A DNA stretch of 64,000 nt, from assembly GCA_022495995.1 (NCBI GenBank), contig JAFEMH010000986.1, forward strand, positions 186,001 to 250,000, in the 5' to 3' direction. Numbering within the stretch: the first letter of the stretch is position 1; each line of letters starts with the position of its first letter. Source of the stretch: Adenophora triphylla var. japonica. Taxonomy: Eukaryota > Streptophyta > Magnoliopsida > Asterales > Campanulaceae. Of this stretch, positions 1 to 9,923 are shown piece after piece. Both the position numbers and the translations under genes were made by a program. The notes under the pieces are model-generated. The model saw nothing but the letters and a program-made list of their open reading frames with translations. It searched no databases and was not told the DNA's origin.

Positions 1-286
1 CTAAATGATTTTATCCCAAAAAAAAAACATTTATAGTTCATTATATATTAGCAAAACTAAAAATTTGAAAGTGAATATATAAATAATATTTATACATTGT
101 TTCCACTATAAATTAACTTTTTCAAAATGTCCTTAAATTGAAAATGGTCATTCATTTTGGTACGGAGGAAATATTTTGTTTATACAACTGTAAAATGGAG
201 TATGTACTTCTCTAAAATGGAGGAAATATCTTGTTTATACAACTGTAAAATGGAGGAAATATATTTTGTAAAGGTAACAATATATA
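1..286. other. AT-rich intergenic DNA with a short tandem duplication
   Basis: No gene is visible. Positions 164-200 and 219-255 are two near-identical copies of a 37-bp unit beginning GGAGGAAATAT and ending AAAATGGAG, followed by a partial third copy up to about 270. The rest is AT-rich and has no readable coding signal. Confidence 0.6.
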
Positions 287-569
287 CTCCCTCCGTCCCA
301 CCTTACTTGACACCCTTGAGGTGGGCACGGAAACTAAGAAAAAAGAATAAAATAAAAAAAAATGTGTGGTAAAAAATAAAGAGAGAGAACGAGTGGGGTA
401 AATAGTAGTGTTGGTTGAATAAATTGAGTGGTGGAAAATGAAGAGAGAGAATGAGTGGTGGGGTAGAGTGAATATAAAATTATAAAAAGTAGGCTATTTT
501 GGGAAGTGTCAAGTGAGCTGGGACGGCCCAAAATGGAAATAAGTGTCAAGTGAGGTGGGACGGAGGGAG
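287..569. mobile_element. Stowaway-like MITE
   Basis: Both ends carry the inverted terminus CTCCCTCCGTCCCA, and the element is flanked by TA (285-286 and 570-571), the target duplication of Tc1/mariner-type elements. The interior is AT-rich and noncoding. The terminal 25 bp include ACTTGACAC on the left and its complement on the right. It is a non-autonomous element with no transposase. Confidence 0.9.
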
Positions 570-889
570 TATATTGTTATTGGTAGCCAGTATTTTTAGT
601 TGTATATCAATCACTTTGACTTACGTTCAAAATTGAAGCTAATTAATAAGGAAGAGGATAACAATCACAAGAACCAATTAACAAGACAATAGTTTAGATA
701 TAAATACCCAAAGAGCATCACAAACATACAATATATATGCACCAGTTTTGCTTAAAAGCAGCAAAACCAACTGTTTTACAAACTTAATCAAACCAACAAG
801 CATAAACGGAAATTTAACACTCCAACCCCATTTATAATACCAAGGGGATTATTATTGTACAATGTAGATTATATGTAAAAACACACACA
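570..889. other. 3' flank of the dehydrin gene
   Basis: This AT-rich stretch lies between the MITE and the dehydrin stop codon. It presumably holds the dehydrin 3' UTR, since the gene is on the minus strand. I see no other gene in it. Confidence 0.5.
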
Positions 890-1393
890 CTAATCACGGG
901 GGCCGCCTGGAAGTATGTCCTTGATTTTGTCCATCATTCCTTTCTGCTCATTCCCATATGCCGGCGCCCCCGGGTTCGGAACCCCCGGGTTCGGAATTGA
1001 AGTCCTCTGCTCATCCTTGTTTCCTCCGGGGAGCTTCTCCTTGATCTTGTCTTTCAGTCCCTTCTTCCTCCTTCCACCCAGCCCATCATCCTCCGACTGC
1101 ACCATAAAACAAATCCTTAATTAATAAATAATCTAAATGAGCTTCCATAAGATCACTAGTCAGGATTGGAAGGAAAAATAACTTACAGAGCTGGAGCTAG
1201 AGCTGCCGGATCGATGGAGCATGCCGGTGACACCACCACCATTGTGCTGTTGCTGGCCCTCATGACCATAGCCACCGCCACCCAAAGGAGTGGTGACACC
1301 AGTTCCCTTGTTGCCTGCACCCTGATGAGTTATGTTGCCGTGCTCGTCGGTGGTCCTGCGGGCCTGATCTCTGCTGTGTAAAATACCCTCCAT
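890..1393 (-). CDS. Dehydrin, YSK2-type, two exons
   Basis: Dehydrins are disordered, hydrophilic group-2 LEA proteins that protect membranes and proteins during dehydration. The protein has 137 residues. Exon 1 is 1187-1393 (69 codons) and exon 2 is 890-1096 (68 codons plus stop TAG). The intron has a GTAAGT donor (complement of 1181-1186) and a TGCAG acceptor ending at 1097. It splits the serine tract, the usual intron position in SK-type dehydrins. Domains in order: a degenerate Y-segment TDEHGN (residues 15-20), a Gly/Gln-rich phi region, an S-segment of seven serines followed by EDD across the splice junction, K-segment 1 ([15 protein letters not shown]), a short PNPG repeat, and K-segment 2 ([15 protein letters not shown]) near the C-terminus. 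No disruption is visible. The start is the first ATG; a TATA box lies about 120 bp upstream. Confidence 0.93.
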
Positions 1394-1509
1394 TTTTTCA
1401 AGCTAAACACAGCGTTACAATACTCAAATATTGTTTTCTAAAAACCTTTTGTATGATATGGATAATGTGAAGATGAGAAGATGTGAAGATGAAGAGGTTA
1501 GTTTGGGGA

Positions 1510-1663
1510 TTTAAATAGGAAGAAGAGGTGAAAGTGTAGTGGGTGCATGGCATGGGAGATGACCATACACGTACTCCACTAGATTATTTAAGCTGCTGAC
1601 ACGTTCGACTTTTTGCAGGGGAAGGTGGCAGATGATCAAGGACATCTGTAAAGTTATGTCGGT
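1510..1663 (-). promoter_or_regulatory. Dehydrin promoter: TATA box, ABRE and DRE cores
   Basis: Reading on the minus strand, TATTTAAA lies at 1510-1517. An ABRE matching ACGTGKC (ACGTGTC) lies at 1598-1604, a second ACGT core at 1566-1573, and a DRE/CRT core ACCGAC at 1658-1663. ABREs bind AREB/ABF bZIP factors and DREs bind DREB/CBF factors. The arrangement is typical of an ABA- and drought- or cold-induced dehydrin. Use of these sites is inferred from the motifs only. Confidence 0.65.
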
Positions 1664-1828
1664 TCAGATAAGATTAGCCAATAGTATACTGGGGACTGAG
1701 GTGGCCATTTTCCGCGTTCCAAACTGTTTTTTTACAATATCTGTTGAACACACACTAATTAAGTACTACATCTCTGCGTCAAAGATACTCCGAATTAAAT
1801 GATCTTGAAATAAAATAAAATTTTAATA

Positions 1829-2196
1829 TTAGCAAGGAAAGTTTTCCTTGATCTTGTCCATTATCCCTTTCTTCTCATGCTCTCCTTCATATGCCCCTGC
1901 AGTCGTAGTCGATGTCCTTTGCTCGTCTTTGTGACCTCCTGGTAACTTCTCCTTGATCTTGTCAGTGACTCCACCACCAAGGTGTAGCTGCCCCTGAGTA
2001 CCACTAAATATTCGCATAGCCAGCTCCTATGTCAGGGGCACGAGTACCAGTCATCCCATGCCCAGTAGTGGCTCCAATATCCGCCGGAAAAGCTCTGGTG
2101 GTGTCAGTGCCGCCATAGGCAGCCACTGCACCAGCATCAGTGGTTGCCGTACTCGTCAGTCCGGCAGCCCTGAACCTGATCCCCTGTATTTCCCAT
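1829..2196 (-). pseudogene. Dehydrin pseudogene (Y- and K-segments, frameshifted)
   Basis: A second dehydrin lies directly upstream of the intact one. It opens with an ATG at 2196 and reads MGNTGDQVQGCRTDEYGN, with a good Y-segment, then meets a stop. In the next frame the sequence continues with a Thr/Gly/Ala-rich stretch (TTDAGAVAAYGGTDTT) down to about 2005. After another frame change come K-segment 1 ([20 protein letters not shown]) and a final [12 protein letters not shown] followed by FPC and a stop, so the last K-segment is damaged. No serine tract or intron is evident. At least two frameshifts separate recognisable dehydrin parts. A short product from the K-segment frame (from about 2017) cannot be excluded. 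Confidence 0.85.
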
Positions 2197-2320
2197 CCCC
2201 TTTATTTTTCTCAATTAGCGGCAACAACCTAAGTATTTATTCTCAGCTGTTACTATGTTTTCTGTTAATGGTGGAAGTTGTTGATGACGCAGATGAAGAA
2301 ACATGGTTGCTAGTTGGGGT

Positions 2321-2370
2321 TTATTTATAACAGTAGATGGTGATGACGAACTGACGAACGTACGTGTGCT
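2321..2370 (-). promoter_or_regulatory. TATA box and ACGT core upstream of the dehydrin pseudogene
   Basis: On the minus strand TTATAAATAA lies at 2321-2330, about 130 bp upstream of the pseudogene ATG. An ACGTGT-containing sequence lies at 2361-2368. They look like the remains of an ABA-type promoter. Confidence 0.4.
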
Positions 2371-3115
2371 GGATAACAAAGGAGCTGACACATTTAGTTT
2401 TGGAGGGAAAGGTGTCAATATAAGGAGGGACATTGTAAACTGTTTAAGGGTGTCAATTCTCCGCACATTTTCCAGCCTCGATCTCGCCATATTTATTGGT
2501 TACTTGACGTGTGCATTAGGATATTGGACTGGAGAGCACATAGTCATTCAGTTGATCACTATTAAATGGAGCCTGTTAATTGATCACAGTCTGATGAAGC
2601 AACTGTATAAATGAAATGCATCCTAACCAGCAGCAGTGGATGTCTGTGTTATGTATTGGGTGGATGTGCACCCATTACTCAAAATTGTTGTGTCTAACCT
2701 AGGTTCGATTTCCACTAGTGTTTTTAACTTGTGCACCCACTTTTATTTCATCACGGACACGCCATCCTCCACTGCTATCCATTCGATTGTGAACTAGTCA
2801 ATTTTACTTTCTCACTTTCGTTCTTGTTTGGTAAATTACTCTGTTTCACAACTTGCAAAAGATCCAGTTTTTAATACTACTACATATCCTAAGATTCATT
2901 TATAACATGCAAAGCCATGAGTGTTATAGCTCGTTATGTTGTATAACTCAGATCGTTGTTGTTGATCAGGTACCTAACCTAGCCAGGATTCATTGGAGAG
3001 TTTCAAGACATTACGCGGAGGTATCAATTTACTTCCTCCGTATTGGATTTGGATATATAGTCTTGAAGCTGCCACACAAAATGGTTGCTCAGGCCCAAAA
3101 TGAGTAGTCCAGCTG

Positions 3116-3786
3116 TGAATTCTCCGCCTTCTTCTCCGTGAGCTCCTACACATAGAAAGCACGTAAACTAGGTCGGGGGCGTCTCCGGCAAAGCTCCTCC
3201 GACGTGAGAATAAGTACTTGTTCAGGTGAGGAAGAAAGAGTACAATGGAAACTGTAGAAAATACTGCAAAATGTACTTAAGACTTACCCATTCTGATTTC
3301 TGGTGTTGTTTATATACTTCCTATTGTCATGTGCAAGTCACATGCCTTTGGCCACGTGTCATCTTTCTATTGGATGTGTATGAGCACTCAAAGTTAGTGG
3401 AGACGCCACCCTTTTTCTGACAGGTAGTTCATCATTTGTAACTGATTTTGTGAGCCCAAGTATAACGTCTTTGGCTGCTTCTGGAATATTGCTATTGATC
3501 CATATGCCGCTCATGGGCGACAACCTTGATAGGGCGGCAACCATTATTGTTGTCGCTGGCCTGATCATCATTCATGCAAGATCTTACTTCGTGATTAAAA
3601 TGTTTTTATTTAGAGATGGGCCCTAATGGGCTTCTCGCCAGACTATTTCCCGCCAATATATTGGTGAAATCGCTATGTCCCTTTAAACCTATCTTGGGCC
3701 TAATTTCTTGGTCCTTAATCCATTCTTGATATATTGGGCCCAATACTGTCGGTGCAAGCCCAACTATATTTTCCATGATCATATCA
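3116..3786 (-). repeat. LTR of a Tat-like gypsy element (left-arm copy)
   Basis: Reading on the minus strand, the sequence TTGGGGGCTAC, a polypurine-type tract, is followed at 3786 by TGATATGATC, the probable LTR start. The LTR runs to a CA at 3116, about 671 bp. It is the counterpart of 56063-56735. The far boundary is inferred from TG..CA and the matching length of the two copies, since no target duplication is visible. Confidence 0.55.
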
Positions 3787-4423
3787 GTAGCCCCCAAGTT
3801 CGAGACCTGAATTATTTATGATCCAGTCGAGAAACTTTGATTGTCGCCTTTGATTCCCGCATCTTGAATATAACTGATGAGATCATAACTTCAGATCACA
3901 TACTTCTGGCCACGTGTCACTTCCGGGTTGGTGATAAGGGGCGGTTTGTCAGACTTAACGTGCTGTCATCTCGAAATCCGCGCCTTAATGATTTACTTTC
4001 AATAATGGGGGAAATTCAATTTTTGGACATCATTAAATGCATTTTGAAAATTCCCAAAACCCTTTCATCTTCCTTAGTTAAAAACGAATTCACTTCTTCC
4101 CTTTTTACTTTTTACACTCTCAAGCTTTGATTTCTCTTTCTTTCTCCGGTGAACTAACTTTCTTCTCAGGCGTGTGTTTCCGTTGTTCTGCCTGTGCTCT
4201 GTTCAATTCTTGCCGTCTTCAAGCTTCCCCAGTCTCCCATTCACTAGGTTGCCATTCCCAGGTTTGTTTGGTGCGTTTATGAAGGTTTTATCACTTTTTT
4301 GAAGTTTTCGGCCAAATTCCGGCCAAACCCTCGAGTTTCCATTGTTTTCTGCATATTTCCAGGTAACAACTTCTTCAAACCTTCAAATTTTCCAGTTTTC
4401 AGTTCAATTTGGTATATAACTTG

Positions 4424-5145
4424 ATGGCTAAAACTAATCCATGTGCTAGAATAGCAAGGTTTGGCCAAAATAGGGTTGATAGAGGGGTTTGGGCTAGGAT
4501 TCCTCGCGAGGACCTCAACACTATGCTCATCAGGCATGGCGCATATGTCGTCGTTTTAGATGCCTTAGAGATTAGAGGTCCACCTTTCCTGCACAAGTCT
4601 GTCCCAATGTAAACCTTCTTTACAACTTGGAGCTTTGTTCTAATATCTGCGAGTTCTATCGCCCTCTTTTTGATTCTGAATTCTCAGATACTGACTTTTC
4701 CGCTGCACTTGATTTACGTAGTCGTCGCTTCTATAAACAGGTTCTCACTTCTTCCGGTGAACTGGGTGACATGTCTTCCTCAAGCTCTTCGTCAAGCCAC
4801 GACGTGTCTGATACAGTGGCTGCTGAAACTTCTTCCGAGCATCAAGCTTCAAATGAAATTTCCATCTCTGATGTCGCTGAAGCCAGCACCTCCTCTTCCT
4901 TAGAATTTCAAACTCCCTTACATGTTAAGTATGGGATAAACCATAATATTTATCACATTGAACCTTACGTGGGAGATGAAGCGCCACGAACCGAAGACCT
5001 ACTTGGCCTCACGTTTGGAACACTCTCGGAAGACGCCTTTAAAAAAAAAAAAATTCAAATGTCTTTTCAAAACATTTACTACTTAAACCTGTTTAACTTT
5101 AAAGAACTCCCATTACATACTAAAAAATTAAAACATTTAACTTGA
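4424..5145 (+). pseudogene. Antisense ORF of a Tat-like gypsy element, truncated copy
   Basis: Translation from ATG 4424 begins MAKTNPCARIARFGQNR and is clearly the counterpart of the longer minus-strand ORF at 54295-55422. Both share the RIPREDLNTMLIRHGA motif and the SSS-rich tract followed by HDVSD. This copy has a stop (TAA) after the HKSVPM residues, near 4610. It loses homology at about 4977, after EPYVGDE; from there to 5145 the reading frame runs into unrelated AT-rich sequence. It is not functional. Confidence 0.7.
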
Positions 5146-5919
5146 AAAGTCTACTTAAGATTTTACAAACCAAAATACACTCTTTTACAAACCAAGGAAC
5201 ATAGTCCCATATATACCATACTCCCTCCGTCCCAATAGTAGCTTCTCATTTTGCCATTTTGAGTGTCCCGTTAATAGCTTCCACTTTCCTTTTTTGGCAA
5301 AGGAATCTTTACTATTCCCTCCACTCATTCTCTCTCCTACATTATTTTAATACTCACAATACTATTATAATTTACTATTCCCTCCACTCATTCTCTCTCC
5401 TATTTTTAAATTACACTCACAACATTTTTACTTCCCCCTCATTTTATTAATTTGCGTGCCACCCAAAAATTGGGCAGCTACTATTGGGACGGAGGGAGTA
5501 TATACAATCTCAAAAGTGTTTTCCAAAATACAATACAACATTTCAAGTCTAGAAACTACCCCTTGGTTTACATTTACATAATGTAACCATCATACCATAC
5601 CTTGAACAAAATATCCCAACTCGGCGTCCTCACGTGATCAATGTGGCCTAGCCCCAGGCTCTCCTCTATCTAAGAAAGTAATAAAAGGACGGGGTGAGAA
5701 AAATCTCAGCAAGTTATTATGTATGCAGCAATATGATATTTAATCATAATATGAAAGCATATAACAACAAATCATTATATATATATCACCACAAAGAAAG
5801 ATATATACATAAACACATAAGTGCAATATGGTAACACTGAGAAGGATACTGAGCCAAGGTTTAATCCTCAAAAGGATATCACGATCCAAGCAGCATCATC
5901 CGCTGAAGAAACAGTTCCG
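4978..5919. other. Unrelated insert in the left arm, probable LTR debris
   Basis: The right arm has no match to this stretch. Positions 5500-5860, with a run of CAGCAAGTTATTATGTATGC and ATATGA-rich sequence, resemble the low-complexity part of a gypsy LTR, but I see no ends or target duplication. A Stowaway-like MITE sits inside. No gene is visible. Confidence 0.4.
5221..5498. mobile_element. Stowaway-like MITE
   Basis: Termini CTCCCTCCGTCCCAATAG and the inverse CTATTGGGACGGAGGGAG are flanked by TA at 5219-5220 and 5499-5500. The interior holds two direct copies of a unit including CCCTCCACTCATTCTCTCTCCT. No coding capacity. Confidence 0.9.
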
Positions 5920-6299
5920 GAACCTGAGAATACCATTTCAATAGTTTGCCGTCTTGAATTTATCACTTAAAGTGACCATACCATTCTTGTGAAAACCGAG
6001 AGATCTACTATTTCAATAGTTTGTTCTATTGCCATTTCTTCTTTATCTGTTTGACATAACCACAAATGCATTAGTAGTTCTATCATAAAAATCATTAGCT
6101 GAAGCACAGTTTTTGCATGCATTGAATTGCATGATGAGGGAGAAATTATGGTTTATCTTCTTTTTATTTTTCCTTTTTGCAGGAGGGGGCGACAAGCTAT
6201 TGTGAGAATGTCATAAATGTGTTGCTCAAAATGAGAGGACTATGCTACTATCTATGGTTATCATGTTGACTGTGCTACACTTTTTTGATAAGCATGAAA

Positions 6300-6720
6300 A
6301 GGGAACTCTTGAAAGTATAATCTATAGTATAAATCAAAGCAGTGGGCACTGTTCAATGAATAGTTCCATCCGCGAACTTTACTTTTTTGCCCCCATTATT
6401 TTGTCATTTTCCCATTTTGCCCTCCCTTTAAAAAATTTTTTTTTTTAAACACACACATACCCACGCTTTCTCTTTCTCTCTCTCTCTCTTCATTCAGTTT
6501 GAATTTCAAAATGGAAGAGTACTCTCTACAGTACCAAGTGGGTGTTTTACCATTTTGCCCTCACTATTTTATCCCTTTCCCATTTTGCCCTTGAAAAGAA
6601 TTTTTTTAAGTTTAAAAAAAAAAAAAAAAAACCAAAAACGTGGCGCTGGGCAGCTAGCTAGTGTGTTTATAATGGATTCTATGCTCGGGGGGTGTGTGTT
6701 GCAAAGTAATCAGTAAGCGC
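6300..6720. other. Segment present only in the left arm
   Basis: The right arm runs directly from the counterpart of 6290 to that of 6730. This stretch holds two degenerate copies of a CCCATTTTGCCCT-containing phrase and homopolymer runs. It may be an insertion here or a deletion in the other arm; no element ends were recognised. Confidence 0.4.
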
Positions 6721-6868
6721 ATATGAAAAAATGAAACAAGTACTAGCAATGTATGTGGAAAAACTGGGGAAGAGATATATAGAGAGAGAAATGTTGAAGT
6801 GAAAAGGCAATAAATGTTGGAGAAGCTGTGACTGGCGGGAAGAAGAGAATTAGGGCTAGCATGAGAGA

Positions 6869-7005
6869 GAAGAGCATGTCAAATTAGCCAAGTTGCTTGC
6901 CTGGCAAAACCAAACAAAGGGCTCTCTATCTCTACAGAGAAGAAAACCCATGAATTGGAGCTGTAGGCAAGTCATCCTTGGCTACCAAACAGACTCTTGC
7001 TCTTC
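6869..7005 (-). ncRNA. MIR169: MIR169 precursor, unit A
   Basis: miR169 guides cleavage of NF-YA (HAP2) transcription-factor mRNAs in plants. On the minus strand the 5' arm carries a 21-nt mature sequence at 6964-6984 that starts TAGCCAAGGATGACTTGCC and ends in TA, a miR169-family sequence. The 3' arm at about 6884-6903 reads GGCAAGCAACTTGGCTAA and pairs with both halves of the mature region, but the centre is an asymmetric internal loop (GATGA opposite CAA). The base of the stem closes with GAAGAGCA / TGCTCTTC. A TATA box lies about 110 bp upstream. The same hairpin occurs inverted at 51132-51268. Confidence 0.78.
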
Positions 7006-7090
7006 ATGTAAGACCTCTCTTCTCCAAACATTATCTATACTGTATCTATTCGTCTTCTGATGATTTGCTATTTCTTGGTTCTAAGACTTC

Positions 7091-7100
7091 TTATTTATAG
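7091..7100 (-). promoter_or_regulatory. TATA box of MIR169 unit A
   Basis: CTATAAATAA on the minus strand is embedded in the conserved phrase GGCTATAAATA. It is found at nearly the same distance upstream of the mature sequence in all four MIR169 units of this window. Confidence 0.6.
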
Positions 7101-7177
7101 CCATTTAGGGTACTGGGGAAAATCATATTCAAGTATAAATTTATCAATCTCAATGTTCTATTTGCCTACTCCAATCT

Positions 7178-7180
7178 CTC

Positions 7181-7255
<75 letters not shown>
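7178..7255. repeat. CT/CA/CT microsatellite
   Basis: A run of CT dinucleotides is followed by CA and again by CT dinucleotides. It lies in the upstream region of MIR169 unit A and is mirrored at 50885-50958 in the right arm with different repeat counts. Confidence 0.9.
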
Positions 7256-7257
<2 letters not shown>

Positions 7258-8079
7258 TGTGTGAGGTTAATAATAAACACATCATTAAGGAATATATTCT
7301 TGTCAGAAGAGATATCTATGGTCCCCAATTTGTGATCTTCTATCTGGTTAATGGAGATGGAATCTCATCCAGTAAGAAGAAATGCTTTTAAGACTTATTG
7401 GTACTTTGCCTAGATTTGGTGGTCAGATTGCGTTTCTGCTTGACGTTTGGCTCCTGAAATGATGCATACTGCTGTTAAAAGTCACAATTTAGCCTTTTTG
7501 TTTTATGTTGGTTGGCTGCAAATGGGAGCTGACTTTGTTCAGTTGTCCAATTCTTCGATTCACATGCACATATTTGAGCATATCTTAATTTTATAGGAGA
7601 CTTTTGCAAGAAATTCAGGAAAAGCAGAATATGGTTACAGATCTCTTGGATAAGGTTCTTGGAGCTGTTATCATCAGCCTAGAGGTGTCCTTTTTTTTGG
7701 ATGTGTGGTCAACATTGAATTAAAACTTGAAAAACCTTTTTCGAAGCCATCCAATAAACTGGTCCCATGGTTTTGGTTTGGAAACAGTTTAATCATTTTG
7801 AAGAAAACAGTCTTTTAGTTTTGGTTTCTGTTATAAGATCTCCAAATACTTACTGAAAAAGAAATCTATGTGATTCAGATAAAAATATATCACAAATTAT
7901 ATTTAGCTAAAATAATATCTGCATCCTTCATTAAATGTATGTCTATCATAAACATAATATTATTTATTATATTTCTTTGATGCACATGCTTTTTACTTCA
8001 ATTGGTGACCAATGTTGTTTTGGCTATTTGGTATGAATGCCCTTGTTCGGTCCTCTTTGACTTTCGTTCTTTTTCTTTA

Positions 8080-8352
8080 GACCAAACTTCATTTTCATCC
8101 ATTGTACTATCATCCAACTTTCACTTTAACCATTGTACTTTTTTATTAACATAAAAACCATTGTACTTTAGAAAACCTATCATCCCGATACATAATTCGT
8201 TCCATAATTCGTGCTCCGTAACCTAATCCGCGAATTTGGGTTCGAAATGATAGGTTTTTTCAAAGTACAGTGGTTTTTATGTTAATAAAAAATTACAATG
8301 GTTAAAGTGAAAGTACTCTCAAAGTACAGTGGACAAAAACAAACTTAGTCCT
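8080..8352. repeat. Foldback element with long inverted arms
   Basis: The two halves are inverted copies of each other over roughly 95 bp. Each arm contains CTTTCACTTTAACCATTGTA, then a TTAACATAAAAACCA phrase, then AAACCTATCAT, around a centre near 8200. It is also present in the right arm at about 49783-50060, so it predates the duplication. No transposase is encoded and the family is not recognised. Confidence 0.7.
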
Positions 8353-9154
8353 TTTCTTTATTTGTTTTTTTGGGTATTGTTTTGCTTATTAACTAAGCAA
8401 AATGGGATCAAAGCTGAATGACACCGGTTCAAACCAGATACAGGAAAAACTAAAATTGCTGGTTTTATACGGTTTCCAGGTGTTAATTTTAGAAAAAAAT
8501 GGCTTTTAAGAAATCAACCTAACACATATGGCCAAAACCAGGACCATGTAACTCTAATTTTTGATAGAACCGTGCCACTTTGGTGGATATTTTTGGAGAC
8601 TTTTATAGTGCTAAATCATGATTTTAAGGTCATAATGGATCAACCTCACCATTAGTAGTTTTATCGTACTCCTCAGTCCTACCCATTTGCTGCATGCACA
8701 CACCTTTTGTATCTTGACCTACTCATAGGGATTTACTGTCAGGGCTTCTTTTTTTTTTCAAAGGTGGATGGGTTGTTAAAAATTATGAGTCTCATAATAT
8801 CAACGGAATTATTTACTGAAAGAAATGCTGTGTACCGATCTTTGGCCTGCCAGTGGAGAGTGTTACTCTCTCTTGACAACGATAAAAGGAATACCCTTTG
8901 TTATATAATCTCTGATAATAATGCATTTTCTATTAGTTAGTTGTGCGGTTTTTTATTTTATTATATATATATATACACACAAACACACACGGTAATCAAT
9001 AAGCATCTACGAAAAAGTGGAATAGATGTTAGGTACTGAACTTGAGATACCAGGAAGGAGACGAGAAATAGGAAGTGTAAGTAGTAATGCAATCTATGTT
9101 TGAAAATCTGTGACGGGCTTTTGTAAGAAGAAGAGGAGGACTAGCATGAGAGAG

Positions 9155-9310
9155 AAGAGCATGTCAAGTTAGCCAAAGTTGATTGCCTGACTGAAGCAAA
9201 ACCAAGGGCTCTCTCGTAACTCTATTGAGTAGAGAGAGAGAGAGAAAACCCGTGAATGTGTAGCAGGCAAATCATCCTTGGCTACTGAACAAAATGACTC
9301 TTGCCCTTCA
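9155..9310 (-). ncRNA. MIR169: MIR169 precursor, unit B
   Basis: On the minus strand the mature sequence at 9264-9284 starts TAGCCAAGGATGATTTGCC and ends in TG. It differs from the other three copies by T for C at position 14. The opposite arm at about 9170-9190 pairs with it through CAGGCAATCAACTTTGGCTA, with one bulge and two mismatches near the centre. The stem base is weaker than in unit A. The locus repeats the order of unit A: hairpin, CTCTCTTCTCC phrase, then a TATA box about 115 bp upstream of the mature region. Unit B follows unit A in direct orientation, as a tandem duplicate would. Confidence 0.78.
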
Positions 9311-9394
9311 TATGTAAGACCTCTCTTCTCCAATACTTGTACTTCATATATTTCATTTCTCTAGTGCAATATTATTCCTTGGTTTAGAGACTTC

Positions 9395-9405
9395 CTATTT
9401 ATAGC
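9395..9405 (-). promoter_or_regulatory. TATA box of MIR169 unit B
   Basis: GGCTATAAATAGG on the minus strand, aligned with the TATA boxes of the other MIR169 units. Confidence 0.6.
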
Positions 9406-9561
9406 CATTAAGGGTATTGGTGCGATTCTTATTTTGGGTCTAAAGTTAGCATTTACAGTGTTCAAATGGCCAGATTCGATCCAACGCCCCCCCAATTTGT
9501 GTGAAGCCAATATGGATTGTGTCATGGAGCAATATATTCAGGTCAGAATATAGATCCATAT

Positions 9562-9918
9562 TGATAAAGTCTGAGGTTCCACCTTAAAATCAATTGGTGT
9601 TAAGGGGAGTAGCCCAGGATCCTTATATGTTAGAGACAAGTCTTGTTTATTCCCGATGTGGGATAATGTTCTCTTACACGCCCCCTCACGTGTAGCCGGG
9701 CTTTACCAAAGACTTACAACGTGGACTGGATGGTGGGTGGCGCGGAGGGTTCATCGTGGGCCGTTGGGCCTGCACGTGTAATGGACCAGCTCTGATACCA
9801 TGTTAAAATTGGGTCCTCATCCCCTTAAAAGGCCTTGTTAAGGGGTGAGGTTTAGCCAATCTATATATTTGATCAATTTTATTCTTCAAGTTGATGTGGG
9901 ATACATGGGACTTCAACA
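9562..9918 (-). mobile_element. TRIM (miniature LTR retrotransposon), complete
   Basis: The whole element is 357 bp. Two diverged LTRs, 9801-9918 (118 bp, 5' on the minus strand) and 9562-9678 (117 bp), flank an internal region of about 120 bp. Next to the 5' LTR is a primer-binding site, TGGTATCAGAGCTGG on the minus strand (9786-9800), complementary to initiator tRNA-Met. A polypurine tract (GTGAGGGGGCG) precedes the 3' LTR. Five-base target duplications CATAT lie at 9557-9561 and 9919-9923. It has no coding capacity, as is usual for TRIMs. It sits in the upstream region of MIR169 unit B. Confidence 0.9.
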
Positions 9919-9923
9919 CATAT

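Larger units (their letters stand above)
2612..8935. repeat. Left arm of a large inverted duplication
   Basis: This segment reappears in reverse complement at about 48990-57215, in the same order. Matching parts: 2612-3115 with 56736-57215, the LTR 3116-3786 with 56063-56735, the antisense ORF 4424-4977 with 54850-55422, and the MIR169 unit 5920-8935 with 48990-51797. The stretches between the last two blocks are unrelated in the two arms (4978-5919 here; 51798-54845 there). Homology resumes beyond the arm at the dehydrin promoter (1590-1690 with 57250-57345). Small differences throughout show two real diverged copies. Confidence 0.88.

Noticed and set aside
2303..2614. Open frame of about 100 codons on the plus strand upstream of the dehydrin pseudogene
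   Set aside because: It begins in the pseudogene promoter, has no recognisable domain and no homologous frame elsewhere; AT-rich chance ORF.
7060..7335. Open frame with HTHTH and SLSLS repeats (and its mirror at 50748-51077)
   Set aside because: It is a translation of the CT/CA microsatellite and the MIR169 upstream region.
9786..9800. A tRNA-Met gene fragment
   Set aside because: The match is only the complement of the tRNA 3' end beside an LTR, i.e. a primer-binding site. The same holds for 15458-15478 and 63314-63330.
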